DNA of 64,000 bases, taken from contig CAVSRU010000011.1 of NCBI GenBank assembly GCA_963730535.1, positions 186,001-250,000 on the forward strand, given 5' to 3'. Position numbers and translations under genes: made by a program. Of the stretch, positions 1 through 8,916 are shown piece after piece; the first letter of the stretch is position 1, and every line of letters starts with the position of its first letter. The notes under the pieces are model-generated. The model was not told the DNA's origin and made no database searches. It saw only the letters and a list, made by a program, of their open reading frames with translations. The DNA is from DASSUW01 sp963730535 (GTDB lineage Bacteria > Actinomycetota > Thermoleophilia > Solirubrobacterales > Solirubrobacteraceae).

Positions 1-1269
1 GTCGGCGCGGGCTTCACGGGGCTGTGGGCGGCCGTCCAGGCCAAGCTCGAGCGCCCGCAGCGCGAGGTCGTACTGCTCGAGGGCGAGACCGCGGGAGCGG
101 GCGCCAGCGGCCGCAACGGCGGCTTCGCCGACGCCTCGCTCACCCACGGGCTGCTCAACGGCGCCGCCCGCTTCCCGGCCGAGCTCGAGGCGCTGGAGGC
201 GCTCGGCCGTTCCAACTTGGCGGGCCTCCGCGCGGACCTCGACCGCCACGGGATCGACGCCGCCTGGCAGGAGCCCGGGATGCTGTCGGTCGCGACGCAG
301 CCGCACGAGATCGGCGAGCTCGACGACGAGGCGGCGCTGCTGCGGCGCTACGGCTGGGACGCGGAGGTGCTCGACCGCGACGCCGTGCGCGCGCTCGTGA
401 ACTCGCCGACGTACCTCGGCGCCGTGCTCCAGCGCACGGGCGCCGCCCTCGTCGATCCGGGAGCGCTGGCGGTTGGCCTGCGGCGCACGGCGCTCGAGCT
501 CGGCGTGCGGCTGTTCGAGCGCACGCCGGTCGTGAAGGCGGCTCGCGGGGAGCTGACCACGCCCCGCGGTCGGGTGCGCGCGCCGCGGATCCTGCTCGCC
601 TCCGGCGCCTACCCCCCACTCGCCCGCCCGATCCGCCGGCTGGTGGCGCCGGTCTACGACTACGTGATCGTCACCGAGCCGCTCAGTGGCGCGCGGCGGC
701 GCGAGCTGGGCTGGGAGGGCGGCCAGGGCATCTCCGACCGCGGCAACCAGTTCCACTACTACCGCCTGACGCCCGACGGACGCGTGCTGTTCGGGGGCTA
801 CGACGCCATCTACCACTTCCGGGGGCGGGTCGACGACACGCGGCTCTCCCGCCGCCCGGCGACCTTCTCGCTCCTCGCCGACCATCTGCTCGAGACGTTC
901 CCGGCGCTCGAGGGCGTGGCCGTCACGCACGCCTGGGGCGGCCCGATCGACACCTGCAGCCGCTTCTGCGTCACGTTCGGCCGCGCGCTGGGCGGGAGCG
1001 CCGTCTACGCGGTCGGCTACACCGGCCTCGGCGTGGCCGCGAGCCGCTTCGGCGCCCGCACCGCACTCGACCTGCTCGACGGCGCCGACACCGACCGCAC
1101 CCGCCTCCAGCTCGTCCGCCACCGCCCCCTCCCCTTCCCACCCGAGCCGGCGCGCTGGGCGGTCATCCAGGCCACCCGAGCCGCCCTCGCCAGCGCCGAC
1201 GCCCACGGAGGCCGCCGCGGCCCCTGGCTCCGGGCGCTCGACCGCCTCGGGCTCGGCTTCGACAGCTGA
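1..1269 (+). CDS. DAO-family FAD-dependent oxidoreductase, 5' truncated by window edge
   Basis: The frame is open from base 1 and begins inside the FAD-binding Rossmann motif (VGAGFTGLWAA), so only a few N-terminal residues are missing; 422 residues are visible. An ASGRNGGF stretch after the first strand-helix unit is typical of the DAO/glycine-oxidase family, and the late GPIDTCSRFCVTFG and GYTGLGVAASRFGA segments fit gamma-glutamylputrescine oxidase (PuuB)-like and sarcosine-oxidase-like members. Such enzymes oxidise a primary or secondary amine to an imine with release of H2O2. A PuuB-like role would fit the gamma-glutamyl amine genes 12 kb downstream, but the distance makes that only suggestive. 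A strong hairpin follows the stop codon. The family call is firm; the substrate is unknown. Confidence 0.85.
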   Translation, partial: VGAGFTGLWAAVQAKLERPQREVVLLEGETAGAGASGRNGGFADASLTHGLLNGAARFPAELEALEALGRSNLAGLRADLDRHGIDAAWQEPGMLSVATQPHEIGELDDEAALLRRYGWDAEVLDRDAVRALVNSPTYLGAVLQRTGAALVDPGALAVGLRRTALELGVRLFERTPVVKAARGELTTPRGRVRAPRILLASGAYPPLARPIRRLVAPVYDYVIVTEPLSGARRRELGWEGGQGISDRGNQFHYYRLTPDGRVLFGGYDAIYHFRGRVDDTRLSRRPATFSLLADHLLETFPALEGVAVTHAWGGPIDTCSRFCVTFGRALGGSAVYAVGYTGLGVAASRFGARTALDLLDGADTDRTRLQLVRHRPLPFPPEPARWAVIQATRAALASADAHGGRRGPWLRALDRLGLGFDS

Positions 1270-1317
1270 CCGGGGGTTCGTTCGCCGGCGGTTGCGGGGG
1301 TCGGTCCGTCGTCATGC

Positions 1318-1364
1318 CCTCCCGGGGCAGCGCTCGCAAGCTCGCGCTCGAGCGCCCCGGGAGG
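1318..1364 (+). terminator. Strong hairpin after the first gene, probable terminator
   Basis: An 11-bp perfect inverted repeat (CCTCCCGGGGC at 1318-1328, GCCCCGGGAGG at 1354-1364) encloses a second 7-bp inverted repeat (GCGCTCG at 1330-1336, CGAGCGC at 1349-1355). It lies 49 nt after the stop of the FAD oxidoreductase. There is no T tract, as is common in high-GC actinobacteria, so termination is inferred from position and stem strength. Confidence 0.5.
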
Positions 1365-1897
1365 CCACGCCGCGGACCGCCCTCCCACACGCGCGGTCGC
1401 GCCGACGTGCTCTCCACGGGAGGCCGTGCGGAGGGAGGCACAGCATCGCCTGGTGCAGCGCGCAACTTGACGTCGCGATCGGAGACTGGTCCCGCCAGAT
1501 CGATAAAAGTGCTCTCCGAGGAGCGTCGGTGGGGCGGGACCGATCTCAACGATCGCTGCGCCTTCGGCGCTTCGAGGGCGCGAGCCGACCGCCTCCCTCA
1601 GCCGCCCGACCGCATACTCAGGCTCGCCGCGACAGCCCGAGAGAGCTGCGGCGACGTGCAACAGGAGGCAGCGGCTGCCGCTCGCACGAGGCGTCGAGAC
1701 GCGAGTCGAGATCTCGAACCGTGCGATCGAGCCGTGAGAATCTGAGGTCGAGTCGTCGGCGCCTAACACGCTCGGGTGGCGCTCACGCCCTCGTCCAACG
1801 CGGTACTCGGTTCCAAGGACTCCGGCGGTGGTGCATCTGCCTCGATGCGACAGCGCCGGGATCGTGCCTGAGCGCATGGTGTGCCCGCCGCATGGGA
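1365..1897. other. Gene-poor intergenic stretch with one inverted repeat
   Basis: No reading frame here looks like a real protein: all frames are Arg/Ser/Ala-rich and lack domain motifs. The only structure I see is an inverted repeat, GGTCCCGCC at 1488-1496 and GGCGGGACC at 1533-1541, that encloses a small inner hairpin (GCTC...GAGC) and an A-rich tetranucleotide. This could be a structured RNA or a relic of a repeat; nothing identifies it further. Confidence 0.4.
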
Positions 1898-2503
1898 TCA
1901 GAAGTCGATGCGCATCACGACCCGCCGCAGTGTGGGACGGCTCACCTCGGCGAAGCCGGCCCCGGCGAAGACGCCTTCGGTGCCGACGTGGAGTTCCTCC
2001 GCGATCACGTTCTTCGTCGTCATCGGATAGGCCTCGATGGCTCGGGCCCCGCGCTCGCGGGCGAAATTCACCGCGGCGCGCGCGAGCGCGCGACTGACGC
2101 CGCGCTTGCGAAAGCCCGCACGGGTGACCAGGCAGGTCACCGCCCAGATCCTGTCGTCGGTCTCGTCCTCGTCACGGCCTTCCCACGGGACGCGAGCGTT
2201 GCGGACGAGGCCTTCGTAGGCGGTACGGGGCTCGACCGCGCACCAGCCGACAGGCTCGCCGTCGAGGTACGCGACGAGGCCGCTCGTGCTGTCCGACTCC
2301 GGGTGACCGCAGTCGGTCTGCTGCCGCAGCCGGTGAGCGCGTTCCTCGACGGGAAACTTCGCGAACGCCTCCAGTGGCCGCAGCTTGTACCGCTGGCACA
2401 GGCACCAGGACGCCGCGCCACGCGTCCCGAAGACGGTTTGCAGGTCTGCCCAGCTTGCCTCGTTGGCGGGTACGACAGAGATTGCACGCCCCAGCTCCGT
2501 CAT
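1898..2503 (-). CDS. GNAT family N-acetyltransferase
   Basis: A 201-residue protein with the GNAT fold signature: a central strand (WAVTCLVTRAGFRKRGVSRAL) in which RKRGV is the acetyl-CoA pyrophosphate loop, followed by an amphipathic helix and a C-terminal GFAEVSRPTLRRVVMRIDF end. The N-terminal half carries a WCLCQRY segment seen in a subset of actinobacterial GNATs. It would transfer an acetyl group from acetyl-CoA to an amine; the acceptor is unknown. The ATG is weakly served by a ribosome site. It stands alone between two intergenic gaps, so context gives no function. Confidence 0.85.
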   Translation of the reverse strand: MTELGRAISVVPANEASWADLQTVFGTRGAASWCLCQRYKLRPLEAFAKFPVEERAHRLRQQTDCGHPESDSTSGLVAYLDGEPVGWCAVEPRTAYEGLVRNARVPWEGRDEDETDDRIWAVTCLVTRAGFRKRGVSRALARAAVNFARERGARAIEAYPMTTKNVIAEELHVGTEGVFAGAGFAEVSRPTLRRVVMRIDF

Positions 2504-2666
2504 GCGCCCATTGTGCCGGTCTACCGCTCCCCGCTAGGGCATTCGCCTGCCAGGAACAGCCCCGCGCCGGCCCGGCTCATTGCTGCAATGCGCGAATGGC
2601 GCTAGCCGACACGCGATTCCGCGCGCTTTCGGACCTGCCTCGAAGCAGCAGCCAGGTCAGACGGCC

Positions 2667-3629
2667 CTACAAGCTCCCCAGTTCCGCCTCGAGCCAGGTA
2701 GCCCAGACGACCATGACGACGAGCAGGATCGGGTCGGCGACCTGCGTGACGCCCGCGGCAAGCTCGACCTCAGCGCTGGGGTCCTCTCCGCGCATCACCG
2801 CGACGTCGGTGCCGCCTGTCCTCAGCCGCCAGGCGCCGCTGAGCGCGCGCCGGAGCCGGTGCTCACGGCCTTCCAGCGTCAACGTCCCGCCGAGAATCCG
2901 TCCGGAGCGGTAACTCGCCAGCTGGTCGCCCGAGCCCTCGTCCTCGGCGACGCCCACCCAGCCGCCGCGCACATCGCGCACGCGAAATCGCCATCCACCG
3001 CCGGCTCGCGACGCGCGCACAGCGCCGTCGCCCGGACGAACGATCCGTGCCACGACGCGATCGTCCTGTTGGAGGTGATACACGCCACGAGCGGCGAGCG
3101 CCACGAGCCTCAGCCTGGACCCTGGGCCGAGCGGCTGAGGCGGCTCTGGCGGTGGCAGCGGCCCATGCGAGGCCTCGGTCTCGTCGGGCGCGTCGCGGGT
3201 CGGCACTCCCAGGCTCACCGCCATCGCATCCACGGCGTCGCGTCCGATCAGGTGGCGCATCGTAATCCGGATCGCGCCAGCCGCGACGGCGACGCGACGA
3301 TCGCTCGCGTCGGCCTCAACCGTGGCGCCCCGCAACTCCCAGCGCGCCACCTCATCGAGGCGCGCGGGGCGGAAGGGGAATTTGCGGGCGAAGATCAACC
3401 GCCGGTCGGTGACGACCCCCAGCGCGGCCATCGAACGGTGCGCCACCGCTCCCTGCCGGACGATCTCAAAGCCGCAGACCGCCACTGCGAGCACCTGCTC
3501 CGTCGGTTCGAGCGTCCGGCTGACCGCGCGCCGCTCACCGCCCAGCCCGATGCGCCAAACACCGAACGCCGCGCGGACCACGACGGCGAGCTCCCCAGCC
3601 GCATCGGCGCTCCAGTCGCGCTCGCGCAT
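2667..3629 (-). CDS. PH-like domain protein with C-terminal beta domain
   Basis: A 320-residue protein in three parts. Residues about 35-130 resemble a bacterial PH-like (YokE/bPH_2) domain, with the typical GVVTDRRLIFARKF strand pair. A proline-rich linker (PLPPPEPPQPLGPGS) lies near residue 155. The C-terminal part resembles tubby/LURP-one-like lipid-scramblase folds (repeating short strands such as GGWRFRVRDVRGGWVG) and ends in a hydrophobic segment (ILLVVMVVWATW) that could be a membrane anchor. This suggests a membrane-associated protein, but no catalytic motif is seen. A 13-nt dyad lies 25 nt upstream. The function is unknown and the domain calls are tentative. Confidence 0.65.
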   Translation of the reverse strand: MRERDWSADAAGELAVVVRAAFGVWRIGLGGERRAVSRTLEPTEQVLAVAVCGFEIVRQGAVAHRSMAALGVVTDRRLIFARKFPFRPARLDEVARWELRGATVEADASDRRVAVAAGAIRITMRHLIGRDAVDAMAVSLGVPTRDAPDETEASHGPLPPPEPPQPLGPGSRLRLVALAARGVYHLQQDDRVVARIVRPGDGAVRASRAGGGWRFRVRDVRGGWVGVAEDEGSGDQLASYRSGRILGGTLTLEGREHRLRRALSGAWRLRTGGTDVAVMRGEDPSAEVELAAGVTQVADPILLVVMVVWATWLEAELGSL

Positions 3630-3653
3630 CTCGTGGCAACCGTATCCGGCTCA

Positions 3654-3666
3654 GAACGCAGCGTTC
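3654..3666. promoter_or_regulatory. Short dyad GAACGCAGCGTTC upstream of PH-like gene
   Basis: A 6-1-6 inverted repeat sits 25 nt upstream of the minus-strand PH-like gene. It resembles a LexA box but has five rather than four central bases, so it is not called as one. The rest of the 303-nt gap at 3630-3932 shows no gene; it contains the GGAGAGGGG ribosome site for the next plus-strand gene at its end. Confidence 0.25.
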
Positions 3667-3932
3667 GCTCTCGCGTGGTTCGACAGCGGATGAGCGCCCT
3701 TAGCGCGTTGGGCGATGCGTGCGCCCCGCGCGCTTCTCCTTTCGCCTGCAAGCGTCGGCGGGATGCTCAGTGGTTCTCGTGCCTTCGATGCGGTAGCGAG
3801 CGCCGGCCTTCGGGTCGCGTCTGAGCTGTCGTGACTTCGCCGCGGCTCGGGTTCCCGGTGGCAGCGCGCCCGTAAGGCTGGGAAGCTGACCACCGAACAG
3901 AACGACCGTGCTTTCTGCCGCGGAGAGGGGAC

Positions 3933-5351
3933 GTGCTGATCACCACCGATTATCTGGTCGTCGGAGCGGGCGCCAGCGGCCTCGCCTTCGTCGACGCGCT
4001 GGTGGCCGAGGCCGACGTCGAGGTGACGGTGATCGACCGCCAGCGCGCCCCGGGCGGTCACTGGCTGCACGCGTACCCCTTCGTCCGTCTGCATAGCCCC
4101 TCGGCGTACTACGGGGTGAACTCGCTGCCGCTCGGTGAGGACCGCATCGACCAGGTCGGCGAGAACGCGGGCTACTACGAACGGGCGACGGGCGAGGAGG
4201 TCCGCGACTACTTCGACCTGGCGCTCTCGCGGCTCACGCGGACAGGGCAGGTTCGCATCCTCACCGAGCACGAGCACGTGGGGCAACAGGCTGACGCTGA
4301 GCAGGTGCGAGATCTGTGCACCGGCGCGCTCCACGATGTCTCCGTCCGTCGCAGGGTGGTCGATGCGCGCTACCTGGAGGCGTCGGTGCCGGCCACACAC
4401 ACCCCGGCGTTCGAGGTCGCGTCGGGCGCCCGCGTGGTGCCCATCAATGACCTGCCGGCCGCCGCGCGATCGGCCTCCTGCTACACCGTGCTCGGGTCAG
4501 GCAAGACGGCGGTCGATGCATGCACCTGGCTCTTGGACAACGACGTGGAGCCGGAGCGAGTCCGCTGGGTCCGGCCCCGGGACGCCTGGTTTCACCACCG
4601 TGCCGATTTCCAGCCGCTGGAACAGGTCGGTGCCATCATGGGCGGCCTCTCCCTCGATGCCGAGGCAGGCGCCCGGGCGGAGGACGTCGACGACCTGTTC
4701 GAGCGACTCGAGGCTTCGGGGCGACTGGTCCGCATCGAACCGTCGCGGCCCGCGACGATGTACCGCGGCACGATGCTCAGCGGCCGCGAGCTCGACGCCC
4801 TGCGGCAGATCGAGGACGTCGTCGGGCTCGGGCACGTCCGGCGTATCGAGAGCGACCGGATCGTCTTCGAGCAGGGAGAGGCTCGGACCGGGCCTGAGGT
4901 CCTGCACGTCGACTGCACGGCATTCGGCCTGCGCGACGCGCCTGCCACGCCGATCTTCCAGCCCGGCCGGATCGTGCTCCAGCAGGTGCGGCACAACACG
5001 CCGCCGTTCAACGCGGCGCTTCTGGGGTTCGTCGAGGCCGACCGGGACGACGACGCCGAAAAGAACAAGCTCTGCCCACCCAACCCCTACGCCAGCAGCA
5101 TCCACGACTGGCCGCGGATGATGAGCCGCACGTGGAGGACGGAGCAACGGTGGTTGAGCGAGCCCGACGTCGTCGCCTGGCTGGCCGAGAGCCGGCTCAA
5201 CCTGCTCCGCGCGCTGCCCGACCACCTGGCCGAGCCGCCCGTGCAGGTGGCGGTGCAACGATTTCTGACCCACGTTGGCGCTGCGATCGAGCGGCTCGAG
5301 CAGATCGGTGGTTTGGGCAGCTCCGGCGCGGCCGGGGCGATGCAGGCGTGA
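3933..5351 (+). CDS. FAD/NAD(P)-binding oxidoreductase (flavin monooxygenase-like)
   Basis: A 472-residue protein. The N-terminal dinucleotide site is DYLVVGAGASGLAFVDAL (residues about 6-23), with the acidic end of strand 2 at VTVIDRQ. A second Rossmann-type motif, YTVLGSGKTAVDACTWL, lies near residue 186, as in two-dinucleotide flavoproteins and flavin-containing monooxygenases. PGGHWLHAYPFVRLHSPS resembles the substrate-proximal segment of FMO-like enzymes. The GTG start at 3933 is set by a strong GGAGAGGGG site 2 nt upstream. It likely oxygenates or oxidises an organic substrate using NAD(P)H; the substrate is unknown. It is monocistronic, with a hairpin after the stop. Confidence 0.8.
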   Translation: MLITTDYLVVGAGASGLAFVDALVAEADVEVTVIDRQRAPGGHWLHAYPFVRLHSPSAYYGVNSLPLGEDRIDQVGENAGYYERATGEEVRDYFDLALSRLTRTGQVRILTEHEHVGQQADAEQVRDLCTGALHDVSVRRRVVDARYLEASVPATHTPAFEVASGARVVPINDLPAAARSASCYTVLGSGKTAVDACTWLLDNDVEPERVRWVRPRDAWFHHRADFQPLEQVGAIMGGLSLDAEAGARAEDVDDLFERLEASGRLVRIEPSRPATMYRGTMLSGRELDALRQIEDVVGLGHVRRIESDRIVFEQGEARTGPEVLHVDCTAFGLRDAPATPIFQPGRIVLQQVRHNTPPFNAALLGFVEADRDDDAEKNKLCPPNPYASSIHDWPRMMSRTWRTEQRWLSEPDVVAWLAESRLNLLRALPDHLAEPPVQVAVQRFLTHVGAAIERLEQIGGLGSSGAAGAMQA

Positions 5352-5404
5352 CGGATCGACGCGATCGGGGCCAGTAGCGCACAGGCCACGCGTTCGCTGC
5401 TCAG

Positions 5405-5424
5405 CCTCGCAGCCGGTTGCGAGG
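5405..5424. terminator. Hairpin between convergent genes
   Basis: CCTCGCA at 5405-5411 and TGCGAGG at 5418-5424 form a 7-bp stem with a 6-nt loop. It lies in the 94-nt gap between the plus-strand flavoprotein and the minus-strand lipoprotein, a position where a bidirectional terminator is expected. There is no T tract. Confidence 0.4.
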
Positions 5425-5445
5425 CGTCGTGGACGTCCCGTCGAT

Positions 5446-6312
5446 CTAAGTGCGCCCGCGGGCCTGATCTACGGTGTCAGCACCTGTCGAGCCGACGCTG
5501 TGGTTGCCATCCGCGTTGCGTGCAGCGGCCGGGGCATCGGTTTCGTTGTCCGATCGCTTCTGGCGACGCCGGTACAGCGCCACCAGCCCTGGGATGAATA
5601 TGCTCGGCACCAGCCACGGCAAGTTGCCTCCGATAAAGCCGGTCACCTCCTCATGCCACACGACGGGAACGCTCTCGACCGTCAGCGTTCGTTCGAAAGT
5701 ACGAACCGCGTATTCGGTCTCCTCGCCGTTGACTTCAATAAGTGCCGTCAGCGTTAGGTGGAGCCGTCGACGGCCGACCTCCGTGGGCTCGACCTCCCAC
5801 TTCCACTCAGTGAAGCCTTTCCTCCCCACTGGCTGTACTTGCGGCGTGATGTCTTCAATCTTGAAGTCAACACCGGCGAGATTGGCTTCCATGACATCTG
5901 ACGCCTGAACCGCGACCCCCACCTGAACACCTAACCCGGTGAGTCGACGCTGTAGCTCTGAGATCGGTTGTCGATACGACATCAGAAGATGGATCACGCT
6001 GGAGTCATCCAGGCGTAGCGTCTTCGGGGTGTTGAAGGCGACATTGGCGCGTCGCAGCTCGCGGAGAGCTTGGTCGAGCGATCGCGCGCTCTGGCGCAGC
6101 GCGACCTGCCTGTCTGAGGAGAACTCCGCGCGTGCCTCCCGTACTAGCGCGCGTACGGTCTGAAGTCGCTCAGCGATCTCCGACGGCGGCGGGCGTCCGC
6201 CTGTATCCCGTGTTTCCCCACATCCGACTGCCATAACTGCGGTCGCTAGGCAGGCGACCGCTGCTTGGATTGCGCACGCGGTTCGCGGGGCTCTTCGAGA
6301 CGCCTGATCCAT
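5446..6312 (-). CDS. Predicted lipoprotein with C-terminal transmembrane segment
   Basis: I place the start at the ATG that gives a clean lipoprotein signal: basic N-terminus, hydrophobic core and lipobox MAVGC with Cys31. The mature protein has a helical, Arg/Glu/Gln-rich region (about residues 45-120, probably coiled coil), then a strand-rich region (about 140-220), then a hydrophobic segment (FIGGNLPWLVPSIFIPGLVALY) and a basic cytoplasmic tail. A protein anchored by lipid at one end and a helix at the other would span the envelope side of the membrane. No family is recognised. A longer upstream frame exists, but it lacks a signal and looks non-coding. Confidence 0.7.
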   Translation of the reverse strand: MDQASRRAPRTACAIQAAVACLATAVMAVGCGETRDTGGRPPPSEIAERLQTVRALVREARAEFSSDRQVALRQSARSLDQALRELRRANVAFNTPKTLRLDDSSVIHLLMSYRQPISELQRRLTGLGVQVGVAVQASDVMEANLAGVDFKIEDITPQVQPVGRKGFTEWKWEVEPTEVGRRRLHLTLTALIEVNGEETEYAVRTFERTLTVESVPVVWHEEVTGFIGGNLPWLVPSIFIPGLVALYRRRQKRSDNETDAPAAARNADGNHSVGSTGADTVDQARGRT

Positions 6313-6896
6313 GGATGCCGTTGCCCGCAGTCGTGGCGCCAACATGCCGGCCCGGGTCCTCCACTCGCAGTATCGCTGGTACGAGGGACGCCGTGGGAGA
6401 ATTCTCAGCCGTCGTCTTGACGGTGTCGTGGCGGTTGCCCTTGGCCGCTTGACGCGCGCGAGGCGCCCATCTGCGGCGTGTCGCATCTCTGCCCGTCACG
6501 AGGGCCTGACACGCGGTCGCCAGCCGGGCGGCGGCAAAGGCGCCAATTTCCGGCGTTGTGAGATCCGGACCGAAGAGTCTCGGGGAGCGGCTCGTCAAGT
6601 AAGGCTGTGCCATCGATGGCACAGATGGTGCGGGGCCCCAGCCAAGCGGCCGGCGGCATAACGCCGGGAACCCGAATCCCTCCGTGACGCCTGGTTGCCT
6701 GAAGGGCGCACGGGGAGGCGCGAGCCTAGCGCCATGAACCGGGCTCCCGACCGTCCAATTGTCTCCCCAACGGCACCGCTAGTCAAGGATCGCAGTCCGG
6801 AGAGCTGCCCTTCAGTAATCGCACGCGAACTTCTGACACGGCCACGGCGTCGCGTGAGAAGTAGGCACGGCGGCGTAGCGGCCTCATGATTGGGTC
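6313..6896. other. 584-nt intergenic region with a 20-bp palindrome
   Basis: No convincing gene is visible in any frame. The notable feature is the perfect palindrome listed separately at 6605-6624. Base composition is slightly less GC-rich than the neighbours. The region separates the minus-strand lipoprotein from the plus-strand luciferase-like gene, so it should contain both promoters. Confidence 0.5.
6605..6624. promoter_or_regulatory. Perfect 20-bp palindrome, operator candidate
   Basis: CTGTGCCATCGATGGCACAG reads identically on both strands. It lies between divergent genes, about 290 nt from each start. A dyad of this length with no loop is typical of a dimeric repressor operator (TetR, GntR or MarR type) rather than an RNA hairpin. 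The cognate regulator is not identifiable. Confidence 0.45.
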
Positions 6897-7697
6897 ATGA
6901 GCGCGCTGGCCTCGCCGCGTCGCGGGCTCGGCATCACGGCCGGTCTTGACGGCGGACTCGTGCGCGAGCTGGCCGCTCGCTGCGAGCAGCTCGGGTATCA
7001 CTCGCTGTGGTCGAACGACGAGCCGGCTGCTCGCGGTCTGGACACGCTTGCGCAGTTCGCTGCGGCCACCACCAGGGTGCAGCTCGGTGTGGGGGTGTTG
7101 CCGCTGCACCGGTACGCGCCGGCCCAGATCGCGGCTGAGGTCGCCCGCCTTGAGCTCGACCCCGCGCGGCTGTGGATCGGGATCGGGTCTGGCGCGCTCC
7201 CTCGCCAGATCGACGCGCTCCAGCGTGCCGTTGCCGAGCTTCGCACGCGGCTGCCCGAGGCGACCCGCCTCATGATGGCCGCGATGCGGCCTCGGCTGTG
7301 CCGCCTCGGCGGTGCGGTGGCTGATGGCGTTCTCTTGAACTGGATGCCGCCCGGCGAGGCCGCGCGAGCACGCGCCTGGGTGCATGAGGGAGCCGCCGAG
7401 CATGGGCGCTCCGCCCCCCTTGTCGCGTCCTACGTGCGGGTCGCTGTGGGCCCGGGCGCGAGCGGGCGCCTTGCGGATGAGGAGAGCTTCTATCGCACCA
7501 TCAACGCCGGCCATCGAAAGCACTTCGCAGCCTTAGGCCTCCCGGTCGGGACCGTCGGGATCGCGGCCTCGCAGCGGTCCGACCTCCTGCAGGCCCTAGC
7601 CCGATACCACCGTGCACTCGACCTTCCGATCGTGCGCGTGCTCGCGGACGAGGACGCATCCCTCCTCTGCGCGGTCGCGGACGCGGCAGCGCCATGA
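6897..7697 (+). CDS. LLM-class (luciferase-like) oxidoreductase, short form
   Basis: A 266-residue luciferase-like monooxygenase-fold protein: GLGITAGLDGGLVRELAARC at the N-terminus, YHSLWSNDEPA for strand 2, TTRVQLGVGVLPLHRYAP and WIGIGSGALP for the flavin face, and ADGVLLNWMPPGEA in the second half. It is shorter than the usual 300-350 residues because insertion loops are missing. Members of this group in actinobacteria often use F420 or FMN; the cofactor cannot be read from the sequence. It is followed 88 nt later by an MBL-fold hydrolase on the same strand. The fold call is strong and the substrate unknown. Confidence 0.8.
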   Translation: MSALASPRRGLGITAGLDGGLVRELAARCEQLGYHSLWSNDEPAARGLDTLAQFAAATTRVQLGVGVLPLHRYAPAQIAAEVARLELDPARLWIGIGSGALPRQIDALQRAVAELRTRLPEATRLMMAAMRPRLCRLGGAVADGVLLNWMPPGEAARARAWVHEGAAEHGRSAPLVASYVRVAVGPGASGRLADEESFYRTINAGHRKHFAALGLPVGTVGIAASQRSDLLQALARYHRALDLPIVRVLADEDASLLCAVADAAAP

Positions 7698-7785
7698 CAA
7701 GGCGGAACGGACGATGCAGGCTGACCGTGCTGACAGCATCTCCGGTGGGTAGCTGTGTGCGGTTCTGCCGGATAGATTCGCCCTC

Positions 7786-8859
7786 GTGGCCACGCTCTTC
7801 GGTGACCGAGAGCGCTACGCAGCAGGTTTGACGCACGTGGCGCCGGGGGTCTACGCGTGGCTGCAGCCCAACGGCGCGTGGGGCGAGTCGAACGCCGGGC
7901 TCGTCGTCGGCACGGGCGAGTCGCTCCTCGTCGACACGCTCTGGGACTTACGTCTCACGAGGCGGATGCTCGAGGGGATGGATCCGCTGGTGGAGACGGC
8001 GCCGATTCGCACGCTGGTGAACACGCACGGTGACGGCGATCACTGGTTTGGGAACGAGTTGGTCGGTGGCCAGGAGATTGTCGCGACGGACGCGGCGGTG
8101 GCGCACGAGATGCGGGCGGTGACGCCGAGCTCGATGGTCGCGCTGCGGCGGATCGGGTCTGTGCTGCATCGTGCGGGACAGAGCCCGATCCCGTACCCGG
8201 CTCGTGCTGCGGTTGGCTCGAGCGGCCGCTTCCTTCGGGGCATGGTCGCGCCGTACGAGCACCGCGGCATTTCGCTCACGCGGCCCACACGCACGTTCTC
8301 GGGTCGGCTGGAACTTGACGTCGGAGGTCGGAAGGTCGAGCTCATCGAGGTCGGACCGGCGCACACGCATGGCGACCTGATCGTCCATGTGCCCGACGCG
8401 CGCGTCGTGTTCGCCGCCGACGTCGCGTTCGTCGGCTCGACACCGGTGATGTGGGTCGGCCCGCTCGAGGGCTGGCTGAGCGCACTGGACACGATCGAGG
8501 CGCTCGAGCCGGAGGTGGTCGTGCCGGGGCACGGGCCGCTGACGGACCTGGCTGGGCTCGCCACGCTGCGCGCGTATTGGGCGTACCTCGACGCCGCCGC
8601 GCGGCCGCGCCTGGCGGATGGCCTCGCGGCCAACGCGGTCGCGCGCGAGGTCGTGACTTCAGGGGAGTACTCGGCGCAGCCGTTCGCGAACTGGGAGTGT
8701 CCGGAGCGGGCGGTGATCAATATCCACACACTCGATCGGCACCGGCGCGGGCGGGGGGAGCCTCGTGGGCCGGCCGTCGTCGGCATCCTCGGCGCTGTCG
8801 GTCGGCTCGCCGCGGAGCTTCCCGGGAGGGCGCCCGCTGCGCTTCACCCCCCGGCATGA
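7786..8859 (+). CDS. MBL-fold metallo-hydrolase
   Basis: A 357-residue metallo-beta-lactamase-fold protein. Metal ligands are visible in the order expected: His81-x-Asp83-x-Asp85-His86 (NTHGDGDHW; Asp83 stands where most members have a second His), then HTHGD near residue 193, an Asp in VVFAADVAF, and PGHG near residue 248. The C-terminal extension ends in Pro/Ala-rich sequence. The GTG start gives a normal MBL N-terminus. These enzymes hydrolyse esters, lactones or thioesters in the cytoplasm; the substrate is unknown. An N-terminal fragment of a different MBL protein occurs at 57.4 kb. Confidence 0.85.
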   Translation: MATLFGDRERYAAGLTHVAPGVYAWLQPNGAWGESNAGLVVGTGESLLVDTLWDLRLTRRMLEGMDPLVETAPIRTLVNTHGDGDHWFGNELVGGQEIVATDAAVAHEMRAVTPSSMVALRRIGSVLHRAGQSPIPYPARAAVGSSGRFLRGMVAPYEHRGISLTRPTRTFSGRLELDVGGRKVELIEVGPAHTHGDLIVHVPDARVVFAADVAFVGSTPVMWVGPLEGWLSALDTIEALEPEVVVPGHGPLTDLAGLATLRAYWAYLDAAARPRLADGLAANAVAREVVTSGEYSAQPFANWECPERAVINIHTLDRHRRGRGEPRGPAVVGILGAVGRLAAELPGRAPAALHPPA

Positions 8860-8916
8860 GCGCCCGCCACGAACGCGCCGGCCGACTAGTGCCATTGGCA
8901 CAGCGTGCCTCGCAGG

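Noticed and set aside
24..1745. Long plus-strand frame over the first FAD oxidoreductase
   Set aside because: It is an Arg/Pro/Ala-rich shadow of the real frame; in this GC range antisense and out-of-frame readings are often open for hundreds of codons.
3654..3666. A fourth LexA box
   Set aside because: GAAC and GTTC are separated by five bases rather than four, and the downstream gene has no SOS connection.
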